A program made the translations under genes and the position numbers. 64,000 nt of DNA from Cloacimonetes bacterium UBA5835 (GTDB lineage: Bacteria; Cloacimonadota; Cloacimonadia; Cloacimonadales; Cloacimonadaceae), in contig DJGX01000007.1 in the NCBI GenBank assembly GCA_002432865.1, positions 1-64,000 of the forward strand. The letters run 5' to 3'. The notes below the pieces were generated by a model that saw only the letters and a list, made by a program, of their open reading frames with translations, was not told the origin of the DNA and searched no databases. Shown piece by piece: positions 24,610 through 34,169 of this stretch (its first letter is position 1; every line of letters starts with the position of its first letter).

Positions 24610-27600
24610 ATGCGCAAATATGCATTGATCCTGCTAATAATCATGCTTAGTGGAGTAGTTTTTCTGGACGCTGCCACTACTGGGAAACTTTCAGTTCGAG
24701 TACGTGATAACTCAGGGCGTCCACTCGAATTTGCGAATGTTGTTGTCTCACAAGGAAATCAACGCATTACTGGTGGCCAGACCAACGAAAAAGGATTAGC
24801 AATTATCATAAATATTCCTCCTGGGATATATACTGTTAAGATTTCATTGATTGGCTACGATACGGTAATTTATAATGATGTCCGGATTAAGGTTGATGAA
24901 ACAACATCTCTTACTCCCACAATGACTAAAAGCGGGATAGAAATGAAGGCAGTTACTGTTACTGCAAAAGTGGATAATGTGGATAAAAACCAGATTGGAA
25001 GTGCTAGAACTATAGAGATGGATATTATGACCAATGCTGCAGTATCCGATGTTTCTGATATTGTTTCTCTTCAAGCAGGTGTTGTTAATATTGGAGGCGA
25101 ATTACATATCCGCGGCAGCCGTGATAATGAGATAAATTACACTGTAGACGGAATGAGCGTTACCGATCCTGTTGACGGAGGAGCAACTTTACAAGTGGAT
25201 ACTGATGCCATTAAGGATATGAAGGTTATGACTGGTGGCTTTCCTGCAGAATATGGTAATGCCCAAGCAGCCGTGATTAATATTGTTACTAAAGATGGTG
25301 ATCCTTTTTTCTCTGGTAAAGTAGAATATAATACTGATCATTTAATTTCGGAAGGTCGGAATTCTGATGTTTTAAAATTTGCTATTGGAGGTCCTGTATT
25401 ACCTTTCGCTTCTCAGAAAATGAAAGAAAAATTCACTTTTTATCTTAATGGAGCAGGTGAATGGTTGGATGGCCGTTTGAAAGATTATTATATCAGCGAT
25501 CCTAATAAGGATTATTCTATGAACGGAAGATCATTAATCGATGCAGATTATGAGGAGTATAATCCTTATTCAGATAGAGACAACATACTAGGTATTGATA
25601 TTGGGAACAGAAACTTTAATTCCTATAATATAAACTTGAAATCTAAGTATGCTTTCAAACCTGGACAGGTTGCCACTTTTGCTATTCGAGGCGATAGAAA
25701 CTTAAACTATCTATATAACCATACCTGGCGTTATGCTTTGCAACATTATGCTGAAGAAGAAACAAATCAACGGCAATATATTGGCACCTATGATCGGGTT
25801 ATTAATGACAGAATGAATCTGAAAGTTAAAGCCAGTTATTATCAAAAAGATAATTATGAAGGTCCTAGGGGAATTGACAGGAATAACTATATGTATATGA
25901 CAATTGATCCGAATAACATACCTGCTAATTACATTGATATGGTTTCCTTAGGAAATTATGGATATACTACTATTGATGCCAATAACGATAATGTACACGA
26001 TGTGGGATTTCTTCCCGCTGAATATTGGGTCTACCGTTTGGAAAGTGTGGAAGAACCCAGAAACATTCCTGGCTATAACCCTCCTGGTACAATTTATAGT
26101 AGATATGTTGATGACACAACCAAAATTATCAGTACTCGTGCGGATTTTGAATGGCAGGTCAATGAAACCCATTTAGCTAAAACTGGGTTGGAGGTTATCA
26201 AGCATAACATTATGAAAAATCAGCTGGAAGATTATCTTAAAATTGATGAAAAACGCAGAACCAATTACCTGAATAGTATTTTCAATGTTAGAAATTTTGA
26301 TCTTGATAATTATGTGGATACCAATGGTGATCTGTTATGTGATTATGTTCCTGAAGGGTTATATGCTCTGGCTGCAATTCAAGAGGTTCCTACTTCTTTA
26401 GCGGATTTAGTACCTATATACTATCCTCAAGATTACTATGCTGCAGCAAAGGCAGCTGCTGGCAAACGCGATGGTTATAAAGCTGAACCTTGGCAAATGG
26501 CCTATTATTTGCAGGACAAAATGGAATGGGAAGGTATGATTGTGAATGCTGGATTACGCTTTGATTTCTGGTATTTAGGAAAAGACTATTCTGTAGCCAG
26601 AGATGATGGTAGTTACGATTCCCGCGCCTTTGATGAAAGTGATCGGCTACAAGTTATGATCTCTCCTCGCTTGGGTGTTTCCCATCCGATTACCGATAAG
26701 GATGTACTGCGCTTTGCATACAATTACCAAAATCAATTACCCCAAATGCAATATATCTTCACTAGTAAAACTCCGGAAGATGCTAACGATTCGGATACAA
26801 TTATCCAAGTAGGAAATCCTAGTTTGGAACCTCAGATTACTATTACTTACGAAGTTGGGCTTTCTCATCAACTTAGTGAAGATTATGTTTTAGACCTAAC
26901 TGCGTATTATAAAAATTTATATAACTATGTGAATACAAGAAAAGAGCGTAGCGAAATTGAGCAAACAGTTTATTGGTACAGATATTATTCTAATGATTAT
27001 GGCTCTGCTCGTGGTATAGATATGCAGATAGAGAAACTCCTCTCTAACTTTAACACTTGGAGCCTTGCTTATTCATTAGCTTGGGCTCAGGGTAATAGCT
27101 CCTATACAGTTATCCAAGATGAGACAACTAATTTGAGAGAGTTTCCTTTGGATTGGGATATACGGCATAATATAAGTGCTAATTTCACTTTCCATATTGC
27201 AAGAGGCGAGGAATACTTCATTCCGTTTACTGATTATATTTTACCTCTTGATGATTTTTCTGCGAATTTTAATTGGACTTTTGCTTCTGGTGCTCCATAC
27301 ACTCCTCAAAGTGCAGAATCTAATAGTTCATTAGATACTAACAGCAAAAGAAAAGATAATACTCAGCAAGCGAATTTGAGATTAACTAAGGGTTTTGTTT
27401 TGCCTAATAATATGAGTATCAGAATTTATGCAGAAATAGAAAATCTGTTTAAAAACATGAATGTTCTAAATGTTTATCCTAAAACAGGCAATTATTATTG
27501 GGGCGGGGACAACCTGGAAGAAGCTAATATTCCTGGATTTGTTTATGATGAAGTACAATATGTTTATAGCCTCGCATACAAAAATCCCACTTATTATAAC

Positions 27601-27642
27601 AATTTCCGAGGGCTTACTGTGGGCGTCTCGTTTAACTTCTAA
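24610..27642 (+). CDS. TonB-dependent outer-membrane receptor
   Basis: A 1010-residue receptor. The signal peptide (1-22) is followed by a carboxypeptidase-regulatory-like domain (about 25-105, VRVRDNSGRPLEFANVVVSQ). Next is a plug domain (about 115-235, with VDGMSVTDPVDGG and FPAEYGNAQAAVINIVTKDG), then a beta-barrel ending in VGVSFNF with a C-terminal Phe. It probably imports a large substrate using energy from the ExbB-ExbD-TonB proteins encoded directly downstream. No SusD-like gene is adjacent. The substrate is not evident; the neighbouring sorted surface proteins suggest an extracellular polymer or peptide. GGGAGG lies before the start. Confidence 0.9.
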   Translation: MRKYALILLIIMLSGVVFLDAATTGKLSVRVRDNSGRPLEFANVVVSQGNQRITGGQTNEKGLAIIINIPPGIYTVKISLIGYDTVIYNDVRIKVDETTSLTPTMTKSGIEMKAVTVTAKVDNVDKNQIGSARTIEMDIMTNAAVSDVSDIVSLQAGVVNIGGELHIRGSRDNEINYTVDGMSVTDPVDGGATLQVDTDAIKDMKVMTGGFPAEYGNAQAAVINIVTKDGDPFFSGKVEYNTDHLISEGRNSDVLKFAIGGPVLPFASQKMKEKFTFYLNGAGEWLDGRLKDYYISDPNKDYSMNGRSLIDADYEEYNPYSDRDNILGIDIGNRNFNSYNINLKSKYAFKPGQVATFAIRGDRNLNYLYNHTWRYALQHYAEEETNQRQYIGTYDRVINDRMNLKVKASYYQKDNYEGPRGIDRNNYMYMTIDPNNIPANYIDMVSLGNYGYTTIDANNDNVHDVGFLPAEYWVYRLESVEEPRNIPGYNPPGTIYSRYVDDTTKIISTRADFEWQVNETHLAKTGLEVIKHNIMKNQLEDYLKIDEKRRTNYLNSIFNVRNFDLDNYVDTNGDLLCDYVPEGLYALAAIQEVPTSLADLVPIYYPQDYYAAAKAAAGKRDGYKAEPWQMAYYLQDKMEWEGMIVNAGLRFDFWYLGKDYSVARDDGSYDSRAFDESDRLQVMISPRLGVSHPITDKDVLRFAYNYQNQLPQMQYIFTSKTPEDANDSDTIIQVGNPSLEPQITITYEVGLSHQLSEDYVLDLTAYYKNLYNYVNTRKERSEIEQTVYWYRYYSNDYGSARGIDMQIEKLLSNFNTWSLAYSLAWAQGNSSYTVIQDETTNLREFPLDWDIRHNISANFTFHIARGEEYFIPFTDYILPLDDFSANFNWTFASGAPYTPQSAESNSSLDTNSKRKDNTQQANLRLTKGFVLPNNMSIRIYAEIENLFKNMNVLNVYPKTGNYYWGGDNLEEANIPGFVYDEVQYVYSLAYKNPTYYNNFRGLTVGVSFNF

Positions 27643-27668
27643 ATTATTCCAAGGAGGAATTAATAAAA

Positions 27669-28433
27669 ATGAGAAAATTCATCGGAACAATACTGTTGAT
27701 AATGATGATGACCTTTGTATTCGCGAGTTTCGCTTATGCACAGGAAAATACTGCTGCAGCTGATCAAGGTGGTGGCGGGTTACAAAATATTGCAGAGCTC
27801 GTATTTGGCAGTGGTCTGGTTAAATGGTTCAAGGATGGTGGATGGGCTATGTGGCCAATACTCTTCTTGGCTATCTATGGCTTAGCTTATATTATCTGGA
27901 AGTTTATTGCCTTACTTACTGGTAAAGTTAATTTAAACGCTTTTCTCAACAAGATCGTTCCTTTAATAAAAGATAAAAAGTATGAGGAAGCGAAAGAAAT
28001 TGCCAGTAAAACAAGGGGACCTGTAGCATCAATTATTTATGCAGGATTAGAAAAAATAGATAAAGGAATTGATGCTGTGGATGAAGCTATCGAAAATGCT
28101 TCTATGATTGAAATGAGTTATCTGGAAAAGGGATTCATTGAGCTATCTACTTCTATAACACTTGCTCCTATGTTAGGATTCCTTGGTACCGTTGCTGGAA
28201 TGATCACTGCATTCGATTCTATTGCTGCTGCTCGGGCTGTCGATGCTACAATTGTGGCCACAGGTATTAAAATTGCACTTGTTACTACTGAAGCAGGATT
28301 GATTGTAGCTATTCCTGTTCAGTTCTTTAATAATGTGTTTATGACTATGGTAGATGGAATAGTTATAGATATGCAAAGAGCATCCGAAAAGGTTACAGAA
28401 ATACTAGCCGAAAGCATAGGTACTAAAAAATGA
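27669..28433 (+). CDS. exbB: ExbB/TolQ-type proton channel protein
   Basis: A 254-residue MotA/TolQ/ExbB family protein. It begins with a cleavable-looking signal segment (to about residue 24, FASFAYAQE), as in the longer ExbB proteins. TM1 follows (about 58-82), then a cytoplasmic stretch with RGPVASIIYAGLEKIDKG and two C-terminal membrane segments (APMLGFLGTVAGMITAFDSI; GIKIALVTTEAGLIVAIPVQ). It forms the proton-driven motor with the two ExbD proteins that follow. AAGGAGG is upstream of the ATG, and its stop overlaps exbD (ATGA). Confidence 0.92.
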   Translation: MRKFIGTILLIMMMTFVFASFAYAQENTAAADQGGGGLQNIAELVFGSGLVKWFKDGGWAMWPILFLAIYGLAYIIWKFIALLTGKVNLNAFLNKIVPLIKDKKYEEAKEIASKTRGPVASIIYAGLEKIDKGIDAVDEAIENASMIEMSYLEKGFIELSTSITLAPMLGFLGTVAGMITAFDSIAAARAVDATIVATGIKIALVTTEAGLIVAIPVQFFNNVFMTMVDGIVIDMQRASEKVTEILAESIGTKK

Positions 28434-28855
28434 AAATTACTCGGAAGAGGAAATACATGGCAGCTATCCCAACAGCTTCCACTGGTGATATTGCCTTTTT
28501 GTTGATCATCTTCTTTATGTCCACTACCAAGTTTGATGTGAAAGAAGGTATTAAGCTTGTTCTTCCACAGGCGGCTGAAGTGGAAAGTGGAAAAACTCAA
28601 ACTCTTACGCTTACTGAGAAGGAAATGACTCGTATTCAAATCCTACCTGATGGGCAAATAGCGTTAAACAGGGAAGCACCGCGATATATTGAAAGTAGCG
28701 AACTGGATGTTATCATTCAGCAGAAAGTACAAATTAATCCAGATATGATTTTTAAGGTCATTACTGACCGTGAAACAAAATACAGCGAAATGATTAGAGT
28801 GGTTGACCGCTTGAAAGCTGCTAAGATTGAAAAAATCTCCCTATCTACAAGTTAG
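28430..28855 (+). CDS. exbD: ExbD/TolR-type protein, first copy
   Basis: A 141-residue ExbD. A short basic N-terminus leads to the single membrane helix with the functional aspartate (STGDIAFLLIIFFMSTTKFD), then a periplasmic domain ending in RLKAAKIEKISLST. The start at 28430 overlaps the exbB stop. An internal ATG at 28457 has a weaker claim, since it would shorten the basic N-terminus seen in the second copy. The presence of two different ExbD proteins is common in the FCB group. Confidence 0.9.
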   Translation: MKITRKRKYMAAIPTASTGDIAFLLIIFFMSTTKFDVKEGIKLVLPQAAEVESGKTQTLTLTEKEMTRIQILPDGQIALNREAPRYIESSELDVIIQQKVQINPDMIFKVITDRETKYSEMIRVVDRLKAAKIEKISLSTS

Positions 28856-28864
28856 GAGAAAGAA

Positions 28865-29299
28865 ATGGCTAAATTTAGTACAAAAAAAAGACGTGATGTT
28901 GCCATTCCTCAGGCATCTACCTCTGATATTGCCTTCCTCTTGTTGCTGTTCTTTATGGTGACCACAGTTTTTGTGCAGGAAAAAAAGTTCTGGGTAGAAC
29001 GCGATCGTTGGCCTCACGCAGAAAGTATTGAACGCATTCCGCGCAATCATACAAGTACAATCTATGTTATGCGAGATGAAACTATTTTACTGGATGATAT
29101 TCCTACCCGGATAGAGAGCTCTGAGGATGTATTCATTTCACAAACCCTTATCCGAAAAAAAGCGGAAGATCCCGAGCTGATAGTTTGTTTTCGAACAGAT
29201 AGAGACACGAAATATGGAGTAATGTCTGATATAATGCGGCAACTTCAAGATGCTAACACATTGGTAGTTGCCTTTGAAACTCAACCATTGCTAAAATAA
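28865..29299 (+). CDS. exbD: ExbD/TolR-type protein, second copy
   Basis: A 144-residue ExbD paralogue. The N-terminus MAKFSTKKRRDVAIP is basic. The helix STSDIAFLLLLFFMVTTVF carries the conserved Asp, and the periplasmic part contains KKFWVERDRW and a C-terminal RQLQDANTLVVAFET. It differs considerably from the first copy (only the membrane region is clearly alike), so the pair is old rather than a recent duplication. It lies 9 bp after the first exbD, with AGGAG before its ATG. Confidence 0.9.
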   Translation: MAKFSTKKRRDVAIPQASTSDIAFLLLLFFMVTTVFVQEKKFWVERDRWPHAESIERIPRNHTSTIYVMRDETILLDDIPTRIESSEDVFISQTLIRKKAEDPELIVCFRTDRDTKYGVMSDIMRQLQDANTLVVAFETQPLLK

Positions 29300-29311
29300 A
29301 AGGTGGATAAG

Positions 29312-29947
29312 ATGACAACACACAATCAAGATTGGAAAGACATTGCTAATGCACAATTTAGCAAAGCACTGGCTTTATCTCTTACCTTGCTTATCTTTGG
29401 CATAATGGTAACTCCGAAAGTTGAAGTTCGTAAACAGGTTTTTCAAACCCAACAAATGGAATTGGTCGATATTCCGATGGAAGAACGAGAACGGATAGAA
29501 GCACCGCAAACAGAAGTTGATGTTAATGTAACTTTCCAAATCAGCGATGTATTAGGAACTGAAGAAGTGGATATGGCTGCTTTTCAGGAAGCACTTTCGC
29601 AGATTGGAGATATCTACAAAACAACAACTACAAGTGTTCAACAACAAGAAGATGAGAGAGTGGTAAATTTCGTTCCCTATGATGATGCTCCAGTAATTAT
29701 CGGTAAAATTGAACCTGTTTATCCTGAATTTGCTAAACGAAACAAATTGCAGGGAACCGTAGTATTGGAAGTGGAAGTTTTAAAAGATGGCAGCATTCGT
29801 GATATAAGAGTTCGCCGCGGGGTAGGAGGCGGTTTGGATGAAGCTGCTATTGAAGCTGTGCGTAAAGTAAGATTTCAACCCGGGAAAAGTAGTGGCCAAG
29901 CAGTTGACTGTTTGGTTATAATTCCGGTAGAATTTAAAATTCAATAA
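29312..29947 (+). CDS. tonB: TonB-like energy transducer
   Basis: A 211-residue TonB family protein. A cytoplasmic stub is followed by one membrane anchor (about 17-34, FSKALALSLTLLIFGIMV) and a periplasmic linker that is Glu/Gln/Val-rich rather than Pro-rich. The C-terminal TonB domain runs from about 135 to 211 (KIEPVYPEFAKRNKLQGTVV, DGSIRDIRVRRGVGGGLDEA, VRFQP). It couples ExbB/ExbD to the receptor encoded upstream. The ATG at 29312 is preferred over the GTG at 29303, which lies in the GGTGG ribosome site. Confidence 0.9.
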   Translation: MTTHNQDWKDIANAQFSKALALSLTLLIFGIMVTPKVEVRKQVFQTQQMELVDIPMEERERIEAPQTEVDVNVTFQISDVLGTEEVDMAAFQEALSQIGDIYKTTTTSVQQQEDERVVNFVPYDDAPVIIGKIEPVYPEFAKRNKLQGTVVLEVEVLKDGSIRDIRVRRGVGGGLDEAAIEAVRKVRFQPGKSSGQAVDCLVIIPVEFKIQ

Positions 29948-29961
29948 ATTGGGAGTGCTTA

Positions 29962-32900
29962 ATGAAGTTGTATAAAATTGGAATTTGCCTTTGCCTACTC
30001 CTTATATTTTCTATAAGCTCAGTATATGGAGCGAAGGCAGTTCCCTCAACTGGAACAAAAAAACTGGACCTAACGAAATATCATAATGTTGGAAATATCT
30101 GGTTAAGGGTAAGTAACTATGGATTTTTCGGTTCAGGTGATGATATTGTTCCCCGATATCCTTCCTTAGAGTATCCAGGTGGTAGCGGTATGGATTACCT
30201 TTATCAGGGAGCTTTATGGTTTGGAGCCAAAAAACAGCGTCGTAACAATCTAAACCAAAAACTGTATTGGTTAACATATCCACCCTCAGCTAGCAACGAT
30301 ACTCTTATTACCGAATTAGACCCTCGCTGGAATTCGAATAAAGTAGCAGCATTGGATACATTAGTAAGTGTTGGTTTTGATGGTGATGATGATTTATACG
30401 AATTCTTACCAGCCTTCAATCCCTTGGTTGTTGCCAATCCCGAGCAATCCGGTAACTATGCTCTTTATAATAACCAAGATGGCATAAGCTATGCTTCGAC
30501 TAGGCAACAAAAAAGAGGAAAAGACGATGATGGTGATGGTAGGATAGATGAAGATGGAGCTGGTTTTACATTCCCCTTTAGAATGGCATCGGAATTACCA
30601 ATTCAATTTGCTAATGATTTCGGCGGTAGATTTATGTATGAAGTTCCTATATCCGCCTTCTCTATTCTTGATGATCCTAATAATGCGGAAATATGGTTCC
30701 CGCTTGGTTTTATGGAACTATCTTACCGGAGTAACGATCCTACTTATAATTATGCTTTTTCAGCTCCTTTTGATGATGATGGTGATGGAAGAGTAGATGA
30801 AGATGGAGCTCCTGTTTCTGAACAGGATTATATCTCCTTCTATTATGATTATTGCCCCTTTGGTACAGATGGAGAACGTGATTACGGAGCTAGCAAGGGC
30901 GGTAACACTCACATACCTATAAAGGTTAGAGTGCGCCAAATGAGCTATCAATGGAGCTATGATTATATTAAAAATTTAGTTTATGTGGAATTTGATATTA
31001 CCAATATGAATGATCTGGATGAATTGAAAGATTGCGCAATGGGTATATATATGGATTGTGATGTCGGTCCTCAGACATATGGAGTGGAAAAAGCATCTGA
31101 TGATAAATCCGGTTATGTAAAAGGTCCAGGTTATGAATTTGCTTATACTTATGATGCCGATGGTGACAATGGCCTTTGCACTGGATTAGTAGGAGCTCGT
31201 GTTTGTACTCCTGATCCTGAAAAATTGAGTTTCGATTGCTGGTATTGGAAAGTAGGACAGGGACCTGATGACAGCCGTCCCCGTAATTTAAGTCCTTCAA
31301 ACAAAACAGCAAATGAAAAATACTGGCTGCTTACAGGGCGTAATCCTAATACTACATATTACACTCCGTTGCGTCCAGAAGCTGACGACCAGACCGAATG
31401 GGAACAACCCTCTCCAAATGATACCCGTTTCCTTTTCTCATTCTATGGTGCCCAACCTGGAACTGAGGAATATAATGAACAGGATGAAAATGGGAATTAT
31501 CACAAGCGTTGGAATCTGGCACCTAATAAAACAATGAAAATTGTGGTTGCTGTATTTCCTGGTGATAATAAAGAAGATCTGAAGAGGACAGCTCGTTGGG
31601 CAAAGGAAATATACGGTCAAGCTCAAGATCTAGTCACTGTGGTTCTACCGGATACTTTCCCGCACTATAATCCTCCGGAACCACCCGAAATTCCTACTAT
31701 GTATGCAGAGATGGTTAACGATGGTAATCAAATAAACATTTATTGGGATAATCGCAGTGAATTCTCCTACGATGTTAAAACTGTCAGTACTGCTGTTATG
31801 GGCTGGCAGGATCCTAATAGTGCGAATATTATTAGCGGATTAGATAGTGATCCTAGGCCTCATATAGCTAATAATTGGGCTGACATTCCTGAACAATTTA
31901 GGCCAGATGAATCCTTACCTCCTGATAAATGTTGGAATATGAATGCCTTGGTAAATCCTTTTACGGCATACCGTTTACGCCATGATTTTCAAGGTTACAC
32001 TGTTTGGGGAAGAAGTGGTAGTGGTAGCCAGGAAGATTGGTCTATGATTGATCGTTGGGATAAAGTAGATACTGCTCAGGACTTGGCTGACTATTCAGCT
32101 AATTATGGATATCCAGATGTATTTGTTGATTTTGGTGGATATATGGGTATCAATACAGGTTTACCCAATAAAAATGCCTGGAATGCTCCTTTAAGTGAAT
32201 ATAATAAATTCTATTGTTTCGACGAAAATTATTCTCTTGTGCCCAATGGAGATACTTTCTATGGCTGGCCTATCTATGAACCAAATCCAATTATAAATGG
32301 TACTCCTATGGATGAATTAACCGATTGGTCTACAATCCAAGAAGCTGCAGATGAAATTGTTGGTCCAGATATGGAAACCACGAAATTGATGCAAGCACGG
32401 CTCTTCAAGCATAATGAAATTCCCCAACAGATATTTGATGCTTTATATGATCCGAAACTTATTCCATTGCGTGGTTTTGCTTTTCCTGGAGGAACAGGTA
32501 ATGAAGGACCTGATCAGGATGAATTACTGGAATTGAAAAAAGAAAGATTAGCCAGACGCTACTATAAATCGGAAATACTATATCCCCGAAAGGGAATAGA
32601 ATATTATATTGCGGTCACTGCTTATGATCGTGGAATTCCATCTAACGATTTAAACTTCTTAGAAACAGGCCGTGATGCGGATGCCAATATGAGAGTGTTT
32701 TTCCCTGGAACTTTAGCAAAAGAGAATATGGATAAAATAATGGTTGTTCCCAATCCCTACATTGGACACAGTAGTTTTGACGGCCGCAGAGAGAATGATG
32801 ACAAGGGAGATAAAAGCCGTCGTATATGGTTTGTTAATTTGCCAAAGCGTTGTGACATTAGAATCTATACCTTAGCAGGCGATCTTGTACAAACCTTAAA

Positions 32901-33096
32901 ACATGATGGTGCCCCGATAACCGATATTATAACCATCTCGAAAGCAAGTACAGCAGGTGTTGCTGCTGATGGGATGGAATGCTGGGATCTATTATCCAAA
33001 CATCAACAGATTATTGCTCCCGGTGTATATCTATATTCTGTAGAAAACAAAGCCAACGGTGATGTGAAAGTTGGCAAATTCGTCATAATTAAGTGA
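29962..33096 (+). CDS. Large secreted protein with DxDxDG motifs and C-terminal sorting-like domain
   Basis: A 1044-residue exported protein of unknown function. The signal peptide is residues 1-23. Two calcium-loop-like motifs appear at about 188-205 (DDDGDGRIDEDG) and 270-284 (DDDGDGRVDEDG). The body is rich in aromatic and acidic residues with no enzyme motif I can name. The last 110 residues (VVPNPYIGHSSFDG..., IRIYTLAGDLVQTL, APGVYLYSVENK, VGKFVIIK) follow the plan of T9SS/FlgD-like C-terminal domains but lack the exact NPFNP sequence. It lies between tonB and a PorV-like gene, which suggests an exported surface partner of this uptake system. RBS: GGGAG. Confidence 0.8.
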   Translation: MKLYKIGICLCLLLIFSISSVYGAKAVPSTGTKKLDLTKYHNVGNIWLRVSNYGFFGSGDDIVPRYPSLEYPGGSGMDYLYQGALWFGAKKQRRNNLNQKLYWLTYPPSASNDTLITELDPRWNSNKVAALDTLVSVGFDGDDDLYEFLPAFNPLVVANPEQSGNYALYNNQDGISYASTRQQKRGKDDDGDGRIDEDGAGFTFPFRMASELPIQFANDFGGRFMYEVPISAFSILDDPNNAEIWFPLGFMELSYRSNDPTYNYAFSAPFDDDGDGRVDEDGAPVSEQDYISFYYDYCPFGTDGERDYGASKGGNTHIPIKVRVRQMSYQWSYDYIKNLVYVEFDITNMNDLDELKDCAMGIYMDCDVGPQTYGVEKASDDKSGYVKGPGYEFAYTYDADGDNGLCTGLVGARVCTPDPEKLSFDCWYWKVGQGPDDSRPRNLSPSNKTANEKYWLLTGRNPNTTYYTPLRPEADDQTEWEQPSPNDTRFLFSFYGAQPGTEEYNEQDENGNYHKRWNLAPNKTMKIVVAVFPGDNKEDLKRTARWAKEIYGQAQDLVTVVLPDTFPHYNPPEPPEIPTMYAEMVNDGNQINIYWDNRSEFSYDVKTVSTAVMGWQDPNSANIISGLDSDPRPHIANNWADIPEQFRPDESLPPDKCWNMNALVNPFTAYRLRHDFQGYTVWGRSGSGSQEDWSMIDRWDKVDTAQDLADYSANYGYPDVFVDFGGYMGINTGLPNKNAWNAPLSEYNKFYCFDENYSLVPNGDTFYGWPIYEPNPIINGTPMDELTDWSTIQEAADEIVGPDMETTKLMQARLFKHNEIPQQIFDALYDPKLIPLRGFAFPGGTGNEGPDQDELLELKKERLARRYYKSEILYPRKGIEYYIAVTAYDRGIPSNDLNFLETGRDADANMRVFFPGTLAKENMDKIMVVPNPYIGHSSFDGRRENDDKGDKSRRIWFVNLPKRCDIRIYTLAGDLVQTLKHDGAPITDIITISKASTAGVAADGMECWDLLSKHQQIIAPGVYLYSVENKANGDVKVGKFVIIK

Positions 33097-33106
33097 GGGA
33101 GGAACT

Positions 33107-34138
33107 GTGAAGAAAAGAATGATTATTATCATAACGATAGCTCTCGTGTGTGTACCACTGCTTATTGTTGCCAAACCCTTTGGTAAAACAGGCACAGTGG
33201 CTTTACAGTTTCTCAAGCTGGGAGTTGATGCTCGTGCTGTAGGTATGGGTGAAGCATATACTGCAGTTACAGATGATATTTCTTCTGTTTATTGGAATCC
33301 AGCTGGTTTAGCTCCTGCTTTTGAAAATCAGGTATTTGTTTCGCATACAAACTGGCCTGCAGATATTATGCATGAATTTGGAGCTGCGACCTATACAAAT
33401 GGCGTTTCTACTATAGCGTTATATGGCAGTGTATTACATATGGATGATATGGATGTAACGGAAGAAGAAACATTAGGTCCTACCGGCGAAAAATTTACTT
33501 GTAGTGATATTGCTTTAGGAGTAGCTTTTGCTCAGCAATTTACCAATAAATTCTCAGCAGGTGTGGGCGTTAAATACTTGCGAGAAAACTTATATGAGTT
33601 TGATATAAATAGTTATGCAGTTGATCTTGGTTCAATGTATAATACTGGTTGGCGTAATATTAAGATTGGAATGGCAATGCGTAATTTTGGCCCTGATATC
33701 CGTTTTAGAGTAGATGACGATGATGATGGCAGCTATGATGAAGATCCATTCGATTTATTCGATAATGATGGTGATGGACTTATTGATGAAGATAGGATTG
33801 AATTGGAAAGTAAAATACCTTTAGGCTTTTCTCTAGGTATTAGTGGAGATATTATGCGCCAAGGAAACAATTATATGATTGCGTCCTTTCAAATGGATAA
33901 TGTAATTGACCGCACAGAAACTTGGAATATGGGAGCAGAAGTGAAGCTTAGCAATTTATTCCTAAGAGGCGGTTATCAGTTTAACTATGATACTAATGGC
34001 TTTAGTGCTGGAGTAGGGTGGCAGGTTCCTACCTCCCTTGGAATTTTCAATATCGATTATGCCTATACCTCTATGGGCGAATTAGCAGAGAGCTTTATTA
34101 AAAGCGCTCATCGTGTATCTATTAAAATGAAATATTAA
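33107..34138 (+). CDS. PorV/PorQ-like outer-membrane barrel protein
   Basis: A 343-residue exported barrel. It starts with GTG after GGGAGGAAC. The signal peptide is followed by the family N-terminus (LKLGVDARAVGMGEAYTAVT, then DDISSVYWNPAGLA). An acidic Asp-rich loop at about 203-232 (DDDDDGSYDEDP, DNDGDGLIDED) resembles the calcium-type loops of the protein encoded just upstream, suggesting that they work together. The C-terminus ends in a typical barrel strand (HRVSIKMKY). It is one of three such paralogues here. Cargo shuttling or surface assembly is inferred from the family. Confidence 0.8.
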   Translation: MKKRMIIIITIALVCVPLLIVAKPFGKTGTVALQFLKLGVDARAVGMGEAYTAVTDDISSVYWNPAGLAPAFENQVFVSHTNWPADIMHEFGAATYTNGVSTIALYGSVLHMDDMDVTEEETLGPTGEKFTCSDIALGVAFAQQFTNKFSAGVGVKYLRENLYEFDINSYAVDLGSMYNTGWRNIKIGMAMRNFGPDIRFRVDDDDDGSYDEDPFDLFDNDGDGLIDEDRIELESKIPLGFSLGISGDIMRQGNNYMIASFQMDNVIDRTETWNMGAEVKLSNLFLRGGYQFNYDTNGFSAGVGWQVPTSLGIFNIDYAYTSMGELAESFIKSAHRVSIKMKY

Positions 34139-34169
34139 AATGAATCTACTAATGATTCAGGAGGAAAAT

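Noticed and set aside
24417..24650. 77-codon frame between purM and the TonB-dependent receptor gene
   Set aside because: No ribosome site, overlap with the receptor start, and a composition unlike its neighbours. The region is more likely a leader or promoter area.
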